Below the pieces are notes generated by a model. It was not told where the DNA came from. It ran no database searches and saw nothing but the letters and a program-made list of their open reading frames with translations. The translations under genes were made by a program, and so were the position numbers. A DNA stretch of 64,000 bases from Ruminococcus sp. Zagget11 (GTDB lineage Bacteria; Bacillota; Clostridia; Oscillospirales; Ruminococcaceae): NCBI GenBank assembly GCA_001941135.1, contig MSHL01000024.1, positions 47,713 through 111,712 on the forward strand, in the 5' to 3' direction. Position 1 is the stretch's first letter, and each line of letters begins with the position of its first letter. Positions 45,247 to 55,986 of this stretch are shown in pieces.

Positions 45247-45601
45247 TGGTGGAGATGACGGGAGTCGAACCCGTGTCCGAAAACCTATCCACACGACTTT
45301 CTACGAGCGTAGTCTGTTATTTACATTCCCTCGCATAATTCCGAACAGACACGGCATTATGCTTGGTAGCCTGAAGTACATCATCGCGGCATAGGCAGTC
45401 CGAAATGACGTTCACCGTTAGTCGACGCCCGATGTCGGAGTCACGGTACTCTCCGAGCGGGCGAGCAGTGCGCTTAGGCAGCTGCTAATTCAAAATTATT
45501 GTTGTCGTCTAATTTTAAAACGAGTGCCGTTTAAAGAGAATGACACAATCCTCTGCCCGCTTATCCTGCTTCAAAATCCCCGTCGAAACCATTACATCCC
45601 C
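45247..45601 (-). ncRNA. ssrA: transfer-messenger RNA
   Basis: The minus-strand 5' end GGGGATGTAATGGTTTCGACGGGG and 3' end GGGTTCGACTCCCGTCATCTCCACCA form the tRNA-like domain with encoded CCA. The tag reading frame ends GAC GAC AAC AAT AAT TTT GAA TTA GCA GCT GCC TAA, encoding DDNNNFELAAA after the alanine carried by tmRNA itself; whether a preceding TTA codon is the resume codon is unclear. About 355 nt. It rescues stalled ribosomes with SmpB, whose gene is just upstream on the same strand. Confidence 0.97.
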
Positions 45602-45650
45602 ATAATTAGGAGAGGTCAAACGGAAAAGAAGTGGGTTTTGCAAATTAACT

Positions 45651-46124
45651 TTAATGATTATGCTCCTTGAATGCACGTTCAATGTCGCGCTGTGCGGCTT
45701 TTGCCGCCATGTCATCGCGCTTGTCATGAAGCTGCTTACCCTTGCAAAGACCAAGCTGCATTTTTACTCTTGAGTCTTTGAAGTAAAGCGAAATCGGTAT
45801 CAAGGTAAGTCCCGTTTGCTTGACAGTACCGTAAAGCTTGTTGATCTCACGCTTATGCAGCAGCAGTCTGCGGACGCGCATCGGGTCACGGTTAAAGATG
45901 TTTCCATGGTCATAAGGGGATATATGCATACCCTTTACCCACAGCTCTCCATCCTCAACGGTACACCAGCTGTCCTTTAGGTTTACACCGCCTTGTCTGA
46001 TTGCTTTTACCTCTGTACCTACAAGCTCAATTCCTGCCTCATAGGTTTCAAGTATAAAGTAATCGTGACGTGCCTTGCGATTTTCGGCGATAGTCTTAAA
46101 ATTGCTTTTCTTTCCCTCCGACAT
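45651..46124 (-). CDS. smpB: SsrA-binding protein SmpB
   Basis: Binds tmRNA and delivers it to stalled ribosomes, 157 aa. The core is [40 protein letters not shown] and the basic tail [30 protein letters not shown]. The start MSEGKKSNF has AGGAG 8 bases upstream; the track begins six codons earlier. It lies 49 bp before ssrA. Confidence 0.97.
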   Translation of the reverse strand: MSEGKKSNFKTIAENRKARHDYFILETYEAGIELVGTEVKAIRQGGVNLKDSWCTVEDGELWVKGMHISPYDHGNIFNRDPMRVRRLLLHKREINKLYGTVKQTGLTLIPISLYFKDSRVKMQLGLCKGKQLHDKRDDMAAKAAQRDIERAFKEHNH

Positions 46125-46160
46125 TGCAGACACTCCTCTCATTTTTGGCGGGTATACTAC

Positions 46161-46189
46161 ATTATATCACCGCAATTTACGATTGTCAA
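46161..46189 (-). promoter_or_regulatory. promoter of smpB
   Basis: Minus strand TTGACA, 17-bp spacer, TATAAT, in the divergent smpB-clpB gap. I see no CIRCE or CtsR box for clpB here. Confidence 0.85.
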
Positions 46190-46249
46190 GAGAAATTTGT
46201 AATATTTTTTCGTTTATTTTCGATAATAAATACAGAAAGGAAGATGTTT

Positions 46250-48862
46250 ATGAATATGCAGAAATTAACCAAAAAGAGCGTTGAAGCTATACAGGCTGCA
46301 CAGGATATTGCTGTAAATTATCAAAACAACAATGTGGATCAGCCTCATTTGTTTTATGCTCTGCTTACTCAGGATCAAGGACTTATCCCGCAGCTTATTT
46401 CAAAGCTTGGAAAGGATCCTGCTGCTCTTGCCGGTTCAGCCGAGAGGATTATCGCACGTCTGCCAAAGGTTTCGGGCAGCGGCAGGGAAGCGGGCACGGT
46501 GTATATTTCAAGCGCTCTTGACCGACTGCTGAACGGTGCCGAAGCCATTGCGAAAAGCATGAGTGACGAATATGTATCCGTGGAGCATATTATGCTGTCC
46601 TTCTTTGACAACGGCTCCGATGAAATGAAAAAGCTGCTTAACAGCTATTTCATTGAGAAAAATGATTTTCTAAAGGATTTGCAGGAAGTCAGAGGTAATC
46701 AGCGTGTAACCGGCGATTCCCCGGAGGAAACCTACGATGTTTTGAAAAAGTATGGTCAGGATCTTGTGGAGCTTGCCAAGGCAAATAAGCTTGATCCGGT
46801 AATCGGGCGTGACAGTGAAATAAGGAACGCCATTCGTATACTTTCCAGAAAGACTAAGAATAACCCTGTACTTATCGGCGAGCCGGGTGTAGGTAAAACC
46901 GCCATTTGTGAGGGATTGGCACAGCGTATAGTCAGGGGTGATGTTCCCGATAATCTGAAAGACAAGAAGCTGTTTTCCCTGGATATGGGTGCGCTTATTG
47001 CAGGAGCTAAGTTCAGAGGCGAGTTTGAGGAAAGGCTTAAGGCTGTTCTGAACGAGGTCAAAAAATCGGATGGAAATATTATACTCTTTATAGATGAGCT
47101 GCACACCATAGTCGGTGCAGGTAAATCCGACGGCGCTATGGATGCGGGAAATCTTCTCAAGCCAATGCTTGCAAGGGGAGAGCTGCATTGTATCGGTGCG
47201 ACCACACTTAACGAGTACCGTCAGTATATAGAAAAAGATGCGGCTCTTGCAAGACGTTTTCAGCCTGTAATGGTTCCCGAGCCTACCGTTGAGGATGCTA
47301 TTTCCATTTTGAGAGGACTTAAAGATCGCTATGAGGTTTATCACGGAGTAAAAATCCAAGACAGCGCGCTAATAACCGCCGCAACTCTTTCCGATAGGTA
47401 TATAACCGACAGATTTTTGCCCGATAAGGCGATAGATTTGGTCGATGAGGCTTGTGCGCTTATCAAGACAGAAATGAATTCAATGCCCACGGAGCTTGAT
47501 GATATTGCCCGAAAGATAATGCAAAAGGAAATTGCGGAAACCGCACTTAAAAAGGAAGAAGATAAAATTTCCCGCGAACAGCTGTCCGAGGTGCAGAGTG
47601 AGCTTGCGGATCTCAGAGAACAGTTCAACGAAATGAAGGCACGTTGGGAAAATGAAAAAACAAGCGTTTCAAGGCTTCAAAAGCTGAGAGAGGACATTGA
47701 TGCCGCAAATGCTCAAATTGCCGAGGCGGAGAGAGGCTATAATCTTGACAAGGCTGCCGAGCTTAAATACGGTAAACTGCCGCAGTTAAAGAAAGAGCTT
47801 GAGGAAGCGGAAAACGAAGCTGACGATTACGAAAAGCATACCCTTATCAGAGATAAGGTAACTGATGAAGAGATAGCGGAAATTGTAGGGCGCTGGACAG
47901 GAATACCCGTATCAAAGCTGATGGAGGGGGAACGTGAAAAGCTGCTTAATATGGAGGCTACCCTCCACAAGAGAGTTATCGGACAGGACGAGGCTGTGCA
48001 GAAGGTCAGCGAGGCAATTCTCCGTTCAAGAGCGGGAATACAAGACCCCAACAGACCTCTCGGTTCATTTATGTTCATGGGACCTACGGGTGTGGGAAAA
48101 ACGGAGCTTGCAAAGGCACTTGCACAGGCATTGTTCGACGATGAAAAGAACATAGTCCGTATCGATATGACTGAATACATGGAAAAGCACAGTGTCAGCA
48201 GGCTTATTGGAGCGCCTCCGGGATATGTCGGCTATGATGAGGGCGGTCAGCTTACTGAGGCAGTGCGTCGCAAGCCCTATTCGGTTGTGCTGTTTGATGA
48301 AGTGGAAAAGGCTCACCCCGATGTTTTCAATATTCTTCTTCAAGTGCTTGATGACGGCAGAATAACCGATTCCCAAGGCAGGACTGTTGATTTCAAGAAT
48401 ACCATTATAATTCTGACTTCAAATCTTGGCTCCGAATATATACTTGACGGTATAGATGAAAACGGTGAAATATCCGCAGAGGCAAGAGACAGTGTTGATA
48501 AGCTGCTGAAATCCCACTTCCGTCCCGAATTTCTCAACCGTTTGGACGAAATAGTATTCTATAAGCCTCTTACCAAAAAGGAAATTTATCCGATTATCGA
48601 CCTTATGCTGGCAAGCTTGAGAAACAGGCTGAAGGAAAAGCAGCTTGATATAGAAATTACCGAAGCTGCAAAGGAACTGGTGGTAAAGGAGGGCTACGAC
48701 CCTGTGTACGGTGCAAGACCACTTAGACGTTATATCCAGCGGACGATTGAAACTCTTATTGCACGAATGATTATTTCCGATGACCCGCAGCCCTATTCAA
48801 CTATTATTGTAGACAGTAATGGCAGCGGCTTTGAGCTTAGTTTGAGGGAAAATCATGAGTAA
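46250..48862 (+). CDS. clpB: ATP-dependent disaggregase ClpB
   Basis: Hexameric AAA+ chaperone that dissolves protein aggregates with DnaK, 870 aa. The Clp N-domain begins [22 protein letters not shown]-1 has Walker [10 protein letters not shown] and [15 protein letters not shown]. The M-domain coiled coil (about 410-525) distinguishes ClpB from ClpC. AAA-2 has [16 protein letters not shown] and [11 protein letters not shown]. There is no ClpP-binding tripeptide loop. ATG 46250 follows AAAGGAAG; the track starts far upstream inside the smpB promoter. Confidence 0.97.
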   Translation: MNMQKLTKKSVEAIQAAQDIAVNYQNNNVDQPHLFYALLTQDQGLIPQLISKLGKDPAALAGSAERIIARLPKVSGSGREAGTVYISSALDRLLNGAEAIAKSMSDEYVSVEHIMLSFFDNGSDEMKKLLNSYFIEKNDFLKDLQEVRGNQRVTGDSPEETYDVLKKYGQDLVELAKANKLDPVIGRDSEIRNAIRILSRKTKNNPVLIGEPGVGKTAICEGLAQRIVRGDVPDNLKDKKLFSLDMGALIAGAKFRGEFEERLKAVLNEVKKSDGNIILFIDELHTIVGAGKSDGAMDAGNLLKPMLARGELHCIGATTLNEYRQYIEKDAALARRFQPVMVPEPTVEDAISILRGLKDRYEVYHGVKIQDSALITAATLSDRYITDRFLPDKAIDLVDEACALIKTEMNSMPTELDDIARKIMQKEIAETALKKEEDKISREQLSEVQSELADLREQFNEMKARWENEKTSVSRLQKLREDIDAANAQIAEAERGYNLDKAAELKYGKLPQLKKELEEAENEADDYEKHTLIRDKVTDEEIAEIVGRWTGIPVSKLMEGEREKLLNMEATLHKRVIGQDEAVQKVSEAILRSRAGIQDPNRPLGSFMFMGPTGVGKTELAKALAQALFDDEKNIVRIDMTEYMEKHSVSRLIGAPPGYVGYDEGGQLTEAVRRKPYSVVLFDEVEKAHPDVFNILLQVLDDGRITDSQGRTVDFKNTIIILTSNLGSEYILDGIDENGEISAEARDSVDKLLKSHFRPEFLNRLDEIVFYKPLTKKEIYPIIDLMLASLRNRLKEKQLDIEITEAAKELVVKEGYDPVYGARPLRRYIQRTIETLIARMIISDDPQPYSTIIVDSNGSGFELSLRENHE

Positions 48863-48896
48863 CCGCGTTTTATACCTCTAACCTATCTTACAGGAT

Positions 48897-48940
48897 AATA
48901 TCCGCTCCAAATCAATAATGGTTTGGAGCGGATATTTATG
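48897..48940 (+). terminator. hairpin after clpB
   Basis: Perfect 15-bp stem AATATCCGCTCCAAA/TTTGGAGCGGATATT with a 10-base loop, followed by only short Ts. Confidence 0.7.
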
Positions 48941-49000
48941 TATTCATATAGCGAAAAAACTCATCATATTCTGTTTTTCAACACTTTTTCTACAAGAATA

Positions 49001-49029
49001 TTGACAAATTATCCGCATGATGATATAAT
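49001..49029 (+). promoter_or_regulatory. promoter of ispD-ispF-sugar transferase
   Basis: TTGACA, 17-bp spacer, TATAAT, 87 bases before ispD. Confidence 0.88.
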
Positions 49030-49116
49030 GTAACATGGTCTTGGATAGGCGGTAAGGTTATATTCGCTTCTGCCGAATAAACCCCTCTTACATTTATTGA
49101 TATTGGAAGGATTTTT

Positions 49117-49803
49117 ATGGGAAATGTTTCTGCGATAATAGCCGCAGGCGGAAATGCCGTAAGAATGAACGGCATAAACAAAATTACCGCACTCCTTTGC
49201 GAAAAACCGGTAATTGCTTATTCTATGCTCGCTTTTCAGGCTTTGGACGAGGTAAGTGAAATAATAGTCGGAGCAAGAGCCTGTGATATTTCCGTAATAT
49301 ATGAAATTGCGGAAAAGTATGCGATAACCAAGCTTTCCGGTGTCACCGATGCGGGGACTACTCGTCAAAAGTCAATTATTAACGCTTTAAAAACCGTGTC
49401 TAAGGACACCGAATTGATAGCTGTACACGATGGCGCGCGTCCGCTTGTCAATACCGAATATGTAAAACAGTGTATTCGGGATGCCGAGGTTTTCGGCGGA
49501 GCGGTACTTGGCGTACCCGTCAAGGATACAATAAAGGTAGTGGAGGGCGGATTGGTTACAGATACTCCCGACCGCAGAAAGCTGTACATCACTCAAACCC
49601 CCCAGATTTTCAAGAAAAAGCTGTATTTCGACGGCGTAAATTTTGCCCTTGAGCATGACTTGGATTTCGCCGATGATTGTCAGCTTGCAGAGGCTATGGG
49701 AATAAAAATTCATATGACCATGTCCAATTATAAAAATATCAAGATAACAACTCCCGAGGATTTGGCTATTGCACAGGCCATTTTGAAAGGAGCAGCTCAA
49801 TGA
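49117..49803 (+). CDS. ispD: 2-C-methyl-D-erythritol 4-phosphate cytidylyltransferase
   Basis: MEP-pathway step 3, 228 aa. The nucleotide loop [16 protein letters not shown] is a variant of the usual GxGxRMG motif (Asn and Ala replace Gly/Ser), while [29 protein letters not shown] and TQTPQIFKK are standard. The gene overlaps ispF by four bases. Confidence 0.92.
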   Translation: MGNVSAIIAAGGNAVRMNGINKITALLCEKPVIAYSMLAFQALDEVSEIIVGARACDISVIYEIAEKYAITKLSGVTDAGTTRQKSIINALKTVSKDTELIAVHDGARPLVNTEYVKQCIRDAEVFGGAVLGVPVKDTIKVVEGGLVTDTPDRRKLYITQTPQIFKKKLYFDGVNFALEHDLDFADDCQLAEAMGIKIHMTMSNYKNIKITTPEDLAIAQAILKGAAQ

Positions 49804-50279
49804 TCAGAGTAGGTCACGGCTATGACGTACACAAGCTTGGAGAAAATCGCAGGCTTATTTTAGGCGGCGTTACCATTCCGTATGAAAGGGGACTTATCGG
49901 ACATTCCGATGCGGATGTACTTGTTCATGCAATTATGGACAGTCTTCTCGGTGCGGCGGCGCTGGGGGATATAGGAAAGCTTTTTCCCGATACGGAGGAA
50001 AAATGGCGCGGTGCGGACAGTATAGTAATGCTTCATCGGGTATGTGCCATTCTTGCCGAAAAGGGGTGGCGTGTTTCCAATATTGACAGCACTGTAATAT
50101 GCCAGTCGCCCAAGCTTATGCCTTATATAGAATTTATGAGAAATAACATTGCAGAGTCCTGCGGAATATCGGCTGATTGTGTCAGTGTAAAGGCAACAAC
50201 AGAAGAGCATCTCGGATTTACGGGCGCAGGCGAGGGAATTGCCGCACACGCGGTTTCACTTATAGAAAATAACAGTTGA
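49800..50279 (+). CDS. ispF: 2-C-methyl-D-erythritol 2,4-cyclodiphosphate synthase
   Basis: MEP-pathway step 5, 159 aa. Zinc ligands are in [11 protein letters not shown] and [32 protein letters not shown]; the C-terminus has [23 protein letters not shown]. Translationally coupled to ispD by an ATGA overlap. The next gene uses undecaprenyl phosphate, an isoprenoid product. Confidence 0.98.
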   Translation: MIRVGHGYDVHKLGENRRLILGGVTIPYERGLIGHSDADVLVHAIMDSLLGAAALGDIGKLFPDTEEKWRGADSIVMLHRVCAILAEKGWRVSNIDSTVICQSPKLMPYIEFMRNNIAESCGISADCVSVKATTEEHLGFTGAGEGIAAHAVSLIENNS

Positions 50280-50290
50280 GGGATGATTTT

Positions 50291-51685
50291 TTGTCGGATA
50301 ATAAGGAAAATAGAAAGGGATACAAATACAAGGGATTTATCATGAGCGGAATTTCCGTTGTTCTTGTTGCCTTTTTTGTTTTGTCGTATGCGTACGTCTG
50401 GAATAATTATTACAATATCAGGTTCAGCAGCGACCGTATAACGGCGGATTGGTTCGGTTGGAGGGGCAGTCTGCTTATGTATTGCATTTATGCCCTGCTT
50501 ATATACTTTTTTTCGGGTATATACAACGGTTTTAAAATAGGTACCCTGCGTGTCACGGATATTATTTATTCACAGACGCTTTCAATTGTTTTTATTAATC
50601 TTATAACTTATTTACAGTTGTGTTTGATTTCCCGTTATATCGTATCACCTGTCCCCATGTTGGTTATAACGGTTGTGGATTTTGCATTTATTGTCTTATG
50701 GGCATTTGTGGGAAACCGAATTTATTCAAAGCTGTATGCTCCAAGAAGAATGGTAATAATCTACGGGAGCAAGCAGGCTGTCCCCCTTGTGGAAAAAATG
50801 AGTGCCCGTGCAGACAGATTTATGATATGCAGGGCCATAAAAAGCGATGAGGAAATGGGACTTATCAGAGAGATGATAGCTGAGTACGATGCAGTGATAT
50901 TATGTGACGTACCCAGCCCCAAGAAGAACGATATAATAAAAATATGCTTTTCCATGTCAAAACGAATTTATATCACTCCAAAGCTCAGTGATATTATAAT
51001 AAGGGGTGCGGATCAGGTACATCTGTTTGATACGCCCTTGTTGGTATGTAAAAATTCGGGATTATCGACAGGTCAGCTTGCCGCGAAGAGAGTATTTGAC
51101 CTTGTAGTATCAATTCCCGCATTTGTGATAACTCTTCCTCTTATGATCATTATAGCTGCAGCCGTCAAGATATATGACGGAGGTCCCGTGTTTTACACGC
51201 AGGAGAGATATACCAAGGACAGGCGTATTTTCAAGCTGTATAAATTTCGCAGTATGCGTGTTGATGCAGAAAAGGACGGAATACCAAGACTTGCCGCTCA
51301 AAATGATGACAGAATAACTCCCATCGGAAAAATAATACGAATGGTGCGAATGGACGAGCTTCCCCAGTTTATAAATGTGATTAAAGGCGATATGTCAATA
51401 GTGGGTCCTCGTCCCGAACGTCCGGAGCTTGCGGAAATAAACGAGGTGAAAATGCCGGAGTTCGCATACAGACTTAAGGTTAAAGCGGGTCTTACGGGAT
51501 ATGCACAGGTTATGGGTAAATACAATACAACGCCATATGACAAGCTGCGCCTTGACCTTATGTATATTGAGCAATATTCATTTCTGCTTGACCTCAAGCT
51601 TATAATGATGACAATAAAAATCCTTTTTATACCTGAAAGTACGGAAGGCGTCCGTTCCGACATGGATCGATACAAGCAGCAATAA
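50291..51685 (+). CDS. polyprenyl phosphate sugar-1-phosphate transferase (WbaP/EpsL type)
   Basis: Starts cell-surface polysaccharide assembly by moving a sugar phosphate from a nucleotide sugar to undecaprenyl phosphate. The N-terminal part has four membrane helices (about 20-135), then a CoA-binding-like domain, then a hydrophobic helix and the catalytic bacterial sugar transferase domain (about 265-460): FDLVVSIPAFVITLP, GPVFYTQERYTKDRRIFKLYKFRSMRVDAE, MDELPQFINVIKGDMSIVGPRPERPE, VKAGLTGYAQVMGKY. Start uncertain: TTG 50291 has GAGGGA 7 bases upstream; an ATG at 50342 and a TTG at 50276 are alternatives. No other polysaccharide genes are adjacent. Confidence 0.9.
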   Translation: MSDNKENRKGYKYKGFIMSGISVVLVAFFVLSYAYVWNNYYNIRFSSDRITADWFGWRGSLLMYCIYALLIYFFSGIYNGFKIGTLRVTDIIYSQTLSIVFINLITYLQLCLISRYIVSPVPMLVITVVDFAFIVLWAFVGNRIYSKLYAPRRMVIIYGSKQAVPLVEKMSARADRFMICRAIKSDEEMGLIREMIAEYDAVILCDVPSPKKNDIIKICFSMSKRIYITPKLSDIIIRGADQVHLFDTPLLVCKNSGLSTGQLAAKRVFDLVVSIPAFVITLPLMIIIAAAVKIYDGGPVFYTQERYTKDRRIFKLYKFRSMRVDAEKDGIPRLAAQNDDRITPIGKIIRMVRMDELPQFINVIKGDMSIVGPRPERPELAEINEVKMPEFAYRLKVKAGLTGYAQVMGKYNTTPYDKLRLDLMYIEQYSFLLDLKLIMMTIKILFIPESTEGVRSDMDRYKQQ

Positions 51686-51695
51686 GGTACGGCGC

Positions 51696-52796
51696 TTAAA
51701 TTCCGTTGATTTCCGCCTGCGGCATTCCTCGTATCTCGGAAATAAGCTTGTATGCAAGGCGGTTCAGCCCGTCAAAATCGGCATTCTCCGTGTATATGCT
51801 TTCCAGCTTTTTCTGCGTGTGCATTGCGGCTCGCAGCATTGACGCAGACTCGTCAATCAGCTCTGCTGTTGCTTTTTTGCCGAAACGCATACGCTTTTTC
51901 AGCTGAGGACTAACATCATAAACGGTATTATCATAAAAGCGCCGCAGATTAATGCTTTTCACAGCTTCCTCTACGCAAGCATCGTTTAGAAACCCGGTGG
52001 TAACAAATACAAGGGAAAGCTCCGGAACAATCATATGCTCAAGGATAGGGGAGTATGCCAATAAACATTCTCCGCATATAACGTCATATCCCTTGTTTAC
52101 AAATATCCCCGCCGCCGTTCCGATGAAGATATCCGATGCAGTCATGCTGTCGTCATCAATCAATACGATTTTGCAGCTGCTTGGAATGAAGGATTGATAG
52201 CCTTTGGGAGTCATAGCTGAAATACATCTGTATTCGGTTTTTCCCATAGGTAAGCTTCTTTGTGTACCCTTTGGAATAAATCGCTTCGCGGTTCTTATGG
52301 AAAAGGCAGTCAGCTTTTCCTTGTCCAAAATGGAATACGCCGTGGTTCGTATATCCTCGGCAACAGGTGCGACAGCCGCAAGGCACAAACGACAGCGCCT
52401 GTACAGACTAATGCTTTTGTCCGTCAAAGCTATTATTTCATCCTTTTTCTCTTGCAGGGCGGAGGCATTTATGTACGAACCCAGATCAATAATAGACTGA
52501 ACTCCCTTGGGATATGTGGGATCAATATCGTGAGGATATGTTCCATCCACAATCAGCAGGTGAATATCGCGGAAATAAAGTGCGTCTATTCTGTCGGGAT
52601 TTTCCGAACAGTAGAATATCTGCTTTGGCTTTTCCGGAAAGGAATCGCTGATTTTTTTCATAAGAGTTGATTTTCCGCTTCCCGGTACACCTTTAAGAAT
52701 ATAAGCGGTGTTAGACGTATCCGCAAGCATATCCTTGACTGCACAGGAGTATCCCCGTGAGGTGGAACAGCCGATAAAGTATTTTTCGTCAACCAT
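51696..52796 (-). CDS. P-loop ATPase of unknown role (PRK06851-like)
   Basis: A 366-aa cytoplasmic protein. Walker A KGVPGSGKSTLMKKISDSF is at residues 36-54, followed by an acidic strand LLIVDGTYPHDIDPTYPKG. The C-terminal half (FIPKGTQRSL...GYQSFIPSSCKIVLIDDD) looks like a second, degenerate nucleotide-binding half without a Walker A, as the family usually has two. The family is common in clostridia and uncharacterised. AAGGAG precedes the ATG. Monocistronic, convergent with the sugar transferase. Confidence 0.75.
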   Translation of the reverse strand: MVDEKYFIGCSTSRGYSCAVKDMLADTSNTAYILKGVPGSGKSTLMKKISDSFPEKPKQIFYCSENPDRIDALYFRDIHLLIVDGTYPHDIDPTYPKGVQSIIDLGSYINASALQEKKDEIIALTDKSISLYRRCRLCLAAVAPVAEDIRTTAYSILDKEKLTAFSIRTAKRFIPKGTQRSLPMGKTEYRCISAMTPKGYQSFIPSSCKIVLIDDDSMTASDIFIGTAAGIFVNKGYDVICGECLLAYSPILEHMIVPELSLVFVTTGFLNDACVEEAVKSINLRRFYDNTVYDVSPQLKKRMRFGKKATAELIDESASMLRAAMHTQKKLESIYTENADFDGLNRLAYKLISEIRGMPQAEINGI

Positions 52797-53136
52797 ATTA
52801 TACCACGCTCCTTAATAAAACATGACAACTGATTATCTCCCTTATACTATGCAAAATTCGGGTTTTAGTGAATTTTGAAATACCGATAAACAGCGTTTCA
52901 ATTTATTCTCGGTCAAGGATTTTCCGAAACGCTAATATGCTTTCTTTGTGCCTGCAGTATTTAATCAACTTCTTCTTAACAAGGCAGCGGGATTGGAAAA
53001 TATACACTTTAATCCTCTTATATTAAGGTGTTATTTTTGTATAAATTGTACTATAATAATTGCACTTTTCACGAAAATTGTGCTGTTTACACAAAAAAAC
53101 AGTTGCAAGTTCATGCACTTTTTTTGCTAATATTGG

Positions 53137-53165
53137 TTGCTGTTTTTTTAACAATATGTTATAAT
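53137..53165 (+). promoter_or_regulatory. promoter of the divIVA-like gene
   Basis: TTGCTG, 17-bp spacer, TATAAT. The rest of the 52797-53237 gap is AT-rich and shows no gene or clear structure. Confidence 0.75.
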
Positions 53166-53237
53166 TGTAGTATATTAGGGCAAAGCTATAGGTTAGGACT
53201 ATACTTCTGCCATACAGAGAATTTGGAGGTTGTAAAT

Positions 53238-54308
53238 ATGGCTGAAAGCGGATTCCTCAAAACCGTCAACTTTGGCGGATTTGATAAGAAAGACGTCCTT
53301 AACTACGTCGATCAGCTCAACACGAAGATTTATACACTTGAAAATGAGTTGGAAGAGAAGAAGACTCTTCTTGAAACCAGCGGCTCCAATATGGAGGATA
53401 AGGACAAATACGAGAAGCTTCTTAGCGCCGATAAAGCTAAGATTACCGAGCTTCAGACGGCAAACGAATCCTTGAATTTGCAGATTAAGACCGCGCAGGA
53501 TGAGTCTGCTGCCAAGGATGCTGAAATTGCCGATCTCAAGAAGAAGCTTGCAGAGCTTGAAAATGAGCTTGTTGACGCTAAGAACAAGGTAGCGGCTGCG
53601 TCACCCACCGAGAACAGCGCAATGGATCTTTCCAACGTATTTATCGAGGCTCAGAGAACCGCGAATACTATCGTTACACAGGCTAAGGAAAATGCAAGAA
53701 AGATGGATGAGGATGCCAAGAAGCTGGCTAATCAGGTTGTCGATGATGCTAACAGCAAGGCTTCTACTATCGTTAAGTCCGCTGATGAAAAGGCATCGCA
53801 GATTCTCACCGATGCTAAAGATAAGTCATCCGATATGCGTACAGCAGCTGAAAACATGAAGGCTGTAGTTCTTGCGGAAATTACCGAGATTTCTGCTAAT
53901 ATCGATAAACTGAAAGAAGTTATGGGCGCTCTTACTACTGACAGCAATGCTAAGATTGAAGAAACATCCAAGCTTCTTACAAGCACCGAGGGCACCTTGA
54001 AGAAGGGCGGTATTCCCCAGTTTACCGCACCCGCAGGTGTAGCTGTTAAGCAAGCTCCTGTGAACAATGCTTCCAGACCTCAGGCAACACAACAGGTTCA
54101 GAAGCCTCAGCAGGCGCAAGCAGTTCAGCCTCAGGCTGCCGCGCAGGCTCCCAAGCCCCAGACCACACAGCAGGCTCCTCAGCAGCCCAAGCCCGTACAG
54201 AACAACAATGCACAGAAGCCTCAACCCAAGGCTACTCCCAAGCTTGCAGGCTTTGATATGAGCGAAATTGAGAAGCTGGCAAGTGCTATTGAAAAGAATG
54301 GCAATTAA
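53238..54308 (+). CDS. DivIVA-domain coiled-coil protein
   Basis: A 356-aa protein. The N-terminus FLKTVNFGGFDKKDVLNYVDQLNTKIYTLENELEEKK has the DivIVA-type membrane-targeting loop and start of coiled coil. A long parallel coiled coil runs to about residue 290 (including the Ala/Asp/Lys repeats ANTIVTQAKENARKMDEDAKKLA). A Pro/Gln/Ala-rich disordered segment of about 60 residues follows and then a short final helix (FDMSEIEKLASAIEKN). Probably a polar or septal scaffold. GGAGG precedes the ATG; the track start is far upstream. Confidence 0.82.
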   Translation: MAESGFLKTVNFGGFDKKDVLNYVDQLNTKIYTLENELEEKKTLLETSGSNMEDKDKYEKLLSADKAKITELQTANESLNLQIKTAQDESAAKDAEIADLKKKLAELENELVDAKNKVAAASPTENSAMDLSNVFIEAQRTANTIVTQAKENARKMDEDAKKLANQVVDDANSKASTIVKSADEKASQILTDAKDKSSDMRTAAENMKAVVLAEITEISANIDKLKEVMGALTTDSNAKIEETSKLLTSTEGTLKKGGIPQFTAPAGVAVKQAPVNNASRPQATQQVQKPQQAQAVQPQAAAQAPKPQTTQQAPQQPKPVQNNNAQKPQPKATPKLAGFDMSEIEKLASAIEKNGN

Positions 54309-54327
54309 TCTTATAAATACATATTAG

Positions 54328-54357
54328 CGGTCAGATAGTTGTCTGACCGTTTTTTTT
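54328..54357 (+). terminator. terminator of the divIVA-like gene
   Basis: Perfect 8-bp stem CGGTCAGA/TCTGACCG with T8. Confidence 0.9.
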
Positions 54358-54582
54358 AATCATAGCAGTGGAGTTTATTTCTTTTACCTGTTGAGCCTGT
54401 ATTTATTTTACGTTGCAGGCAGTCTTTTTGCGGGGTAGATGATCACATAAAATGATAATGGCTTGGCTTGTGATATATTAACATATATTAGTACTTAATT
54501 CTATTAAATGTAATTAACTGCTTCCAAATTATGCTTTTACAAAGTAAATTTATAATTTCTGAGAAAAAATCCGAAAAAACAC

Positions 54583-54611
54583 TTGCAATATTTCTGAAAA
54601 TAGTATATTAT
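54583..54611 (+). promoter_or_regulatory. promoter of gap
   Basis: TTGCAA, 17-bp spacer, TATTAT, giving a leader of about 135 nt. Confidence 0.7.
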
Positions 54612-54617
54612 TATATT

Positions 54618-54720
54618 GTAGGGTGTTATACCGCGGGTATGACATCTCCGTGAGTGCGCAATTTTCCAAATTTACACACTTAACGGTTTCGGACGATATT
54701 GACAGTCGTCCGAGGAAAGA
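54618..54720 (+). promoter_or_regulatory. structured gap leader
   Basis: ATACC-GCG-GGTAT and CGGACGA...TCGTCCG hairpins lie between the promoter and the gap RBS (AGGAGGAATT). No known riboswitch is recognised; they may stabilise this highly expressed mRNA. Confidence 0.4.
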
Positions 54721-54753
54721 TTAAATTATTCTTTATACAGGAGGAATTTTATC

Positions 54754-55791
54754 ATGTCAGTAAAAGTTGCAATCAACGGTTTCGGTCGTATCGGTCGTCT
54801 CGCATTCAGACAGATGTTCGGTGCAGAGGGTTATGAGGTAGTTGCAATCAACGATCTTACCAAGCCCTCTATGCTTGCTCACCTGCTCAAGTATGATACC
54901 GCTCAGGGCGGTTATTGTGGCAAAGTCGGCGAACAGCTCCACACTGTAACTGCTGATGATGAGGCAGGTACTATCACAGTTGACGGCAAGACTCTTAAGA
55001 TTTATGCTATGGCTAAGGCTGCCGAGCTTCCTTGGGGTGAGATCGGCGTTGACGTTGTTCTTGAGTGCACAGGCTTCTATTGCTCTAAGGAGAAGTCACA
55101 GGCACATATCGATGCAGGCGCTAAGAAGGTTGTTATTTCCGCTCCTGCTGGCAGCGACCTCAAGACTATCGTTTACTCTGTAAATGAAAAGACCCTTACC
55201 GCTGATGATACCATCATTTCTGCTGCATCCTGCACCACTAACTGCCTTGCTCCTATGGCTAAGGCTCTCAATGATTATGCTCCTATTCAGAGCGGTATTA
55301 TGAGCACAATTCACGCTTACACCGGCGACCAGATGATTCTTGACGGTCCTCACAGAAAGGGTGACCTTAGAAGAGCAAGAGCAGGTGCTGCTAACATAGT
55401 TCCTAACTCTACAGGCGCTGCAAAGGCTATCGGTCTTGTTATTCCCGAACTTAACGGCAAGCTTATCGGTTCTGCACAGAGAGTTCCTGTTCCCACAGGT
55501 TCTACCACTATCCTTACCGCTGTTGTAAAGGGTGCTGACGTAACCAAGGAAGGTATCAACGCTGCTATGAAGGCTGCTGCTTCCGAGTCCTTTGGATACA
55601 ACGAGGATCCTATCGTTTCTTCCGATGTTATCGGTATGAGATTCGGTTCTCTCTTCGATGCTACTCAGACAATGGCTGCTAAGATTGCCGATGACCTCTA
55701 TGAGGTTCAGGTTGTTTCCTGGTACGATAACGAGAACTCTTACACATCTCAGATGGTAAGAACTATCAAGTATTTCGCTGAAATCAAGTAA
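54754..55791 (+). CDS. gap: glyceraldehyde-3-phosphate dehydrogenase, type I
   Basis: Glycolytic NAD enzyme, 345 aa. The Rossmann start is [18 protein letters not shown], the active-site Cys is in [17 protein letters not shown], the catalytic His in IHAYTGDQ, and [13 protein letters not shown] closes the enzyme. Its codon choice (frequent GCT, GGT, AAG) differs from neighbours in the way expected for strong expression. Confidence 0.98.
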   Translation: MSVKVAINGFGRIGRLAFRQMFGAEGYEVVAINDLTKPSMLAHLLKYDTAQGGYCGKVGEQLHTVTADDEAGTITVDGKTLKIYAMAKAAELPWGEIGVDVVLECTGFYCSKEKSQAHIDAGAKKVVISAPAGSDLKTIVYSVNEKTLTADDTIISAASCTTNCLAPMAKALNDYAPIQSGIMSTIHAYTGDQMILDGPHRKGDLRRARAGAANIVPNSTGAAKAIGLVIPELNGKLIGSAQRVPVPTGSTTILTAVVKGADVTKEGINAAMKAAASESFGYNEDPIVSSDVIGMRFGSLFDATQTMAAKIADDLYEVQVVSWYDNENSYTSQMVRTIKYFAEIK

Positions 55792-55813
55792 GTTATTGCG
55801 AATGTAAACCTTT

Positions 55814-55845
55814 GCCGCAGTTGTGTTACGCAGCTGCGGCTTTTT
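55814..55845 (+). terminator. gap terminator
   Basis: GCCGCAG/CTGCGGC stem with T5. Confidence 0.85.
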
Positions 55846-55858
55846 ACCTATATTTAAC

Positions 55859-55887
55859 TTGACAAATCTCAGCACATTATATATAAT
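55859..55887 (+). promoter_or_regulatory. promoter of ppk
   Basis: TTGACA, 17-bp spacer, TATAAT, 99 bases before the ppk start codon. Confidence 0.85.
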
Positions 55888-55986
55888 TATAGGTAAGAGG
55901 ACATAACACGACAAAATTCGCCTTTGCGCCGCGGTATAATATTGTCTGGTAATTTCAGCGCAAGCTTCTGTAAGGAATGATTTATA

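Noticed and set aside
46125-46249. CIRCE or CtsR operator for clpB
   Set aside because: I found neither the CIRCE inverted repeat nor GGTCAAA tandem boxes in the divergent gap.
52948-53130. 60-aa plus-strand ORF before the divIVA-like gene
   Set aside because: No ribosome site and Cys/Phe-rich random composition in AT-rich intergenic DNA.
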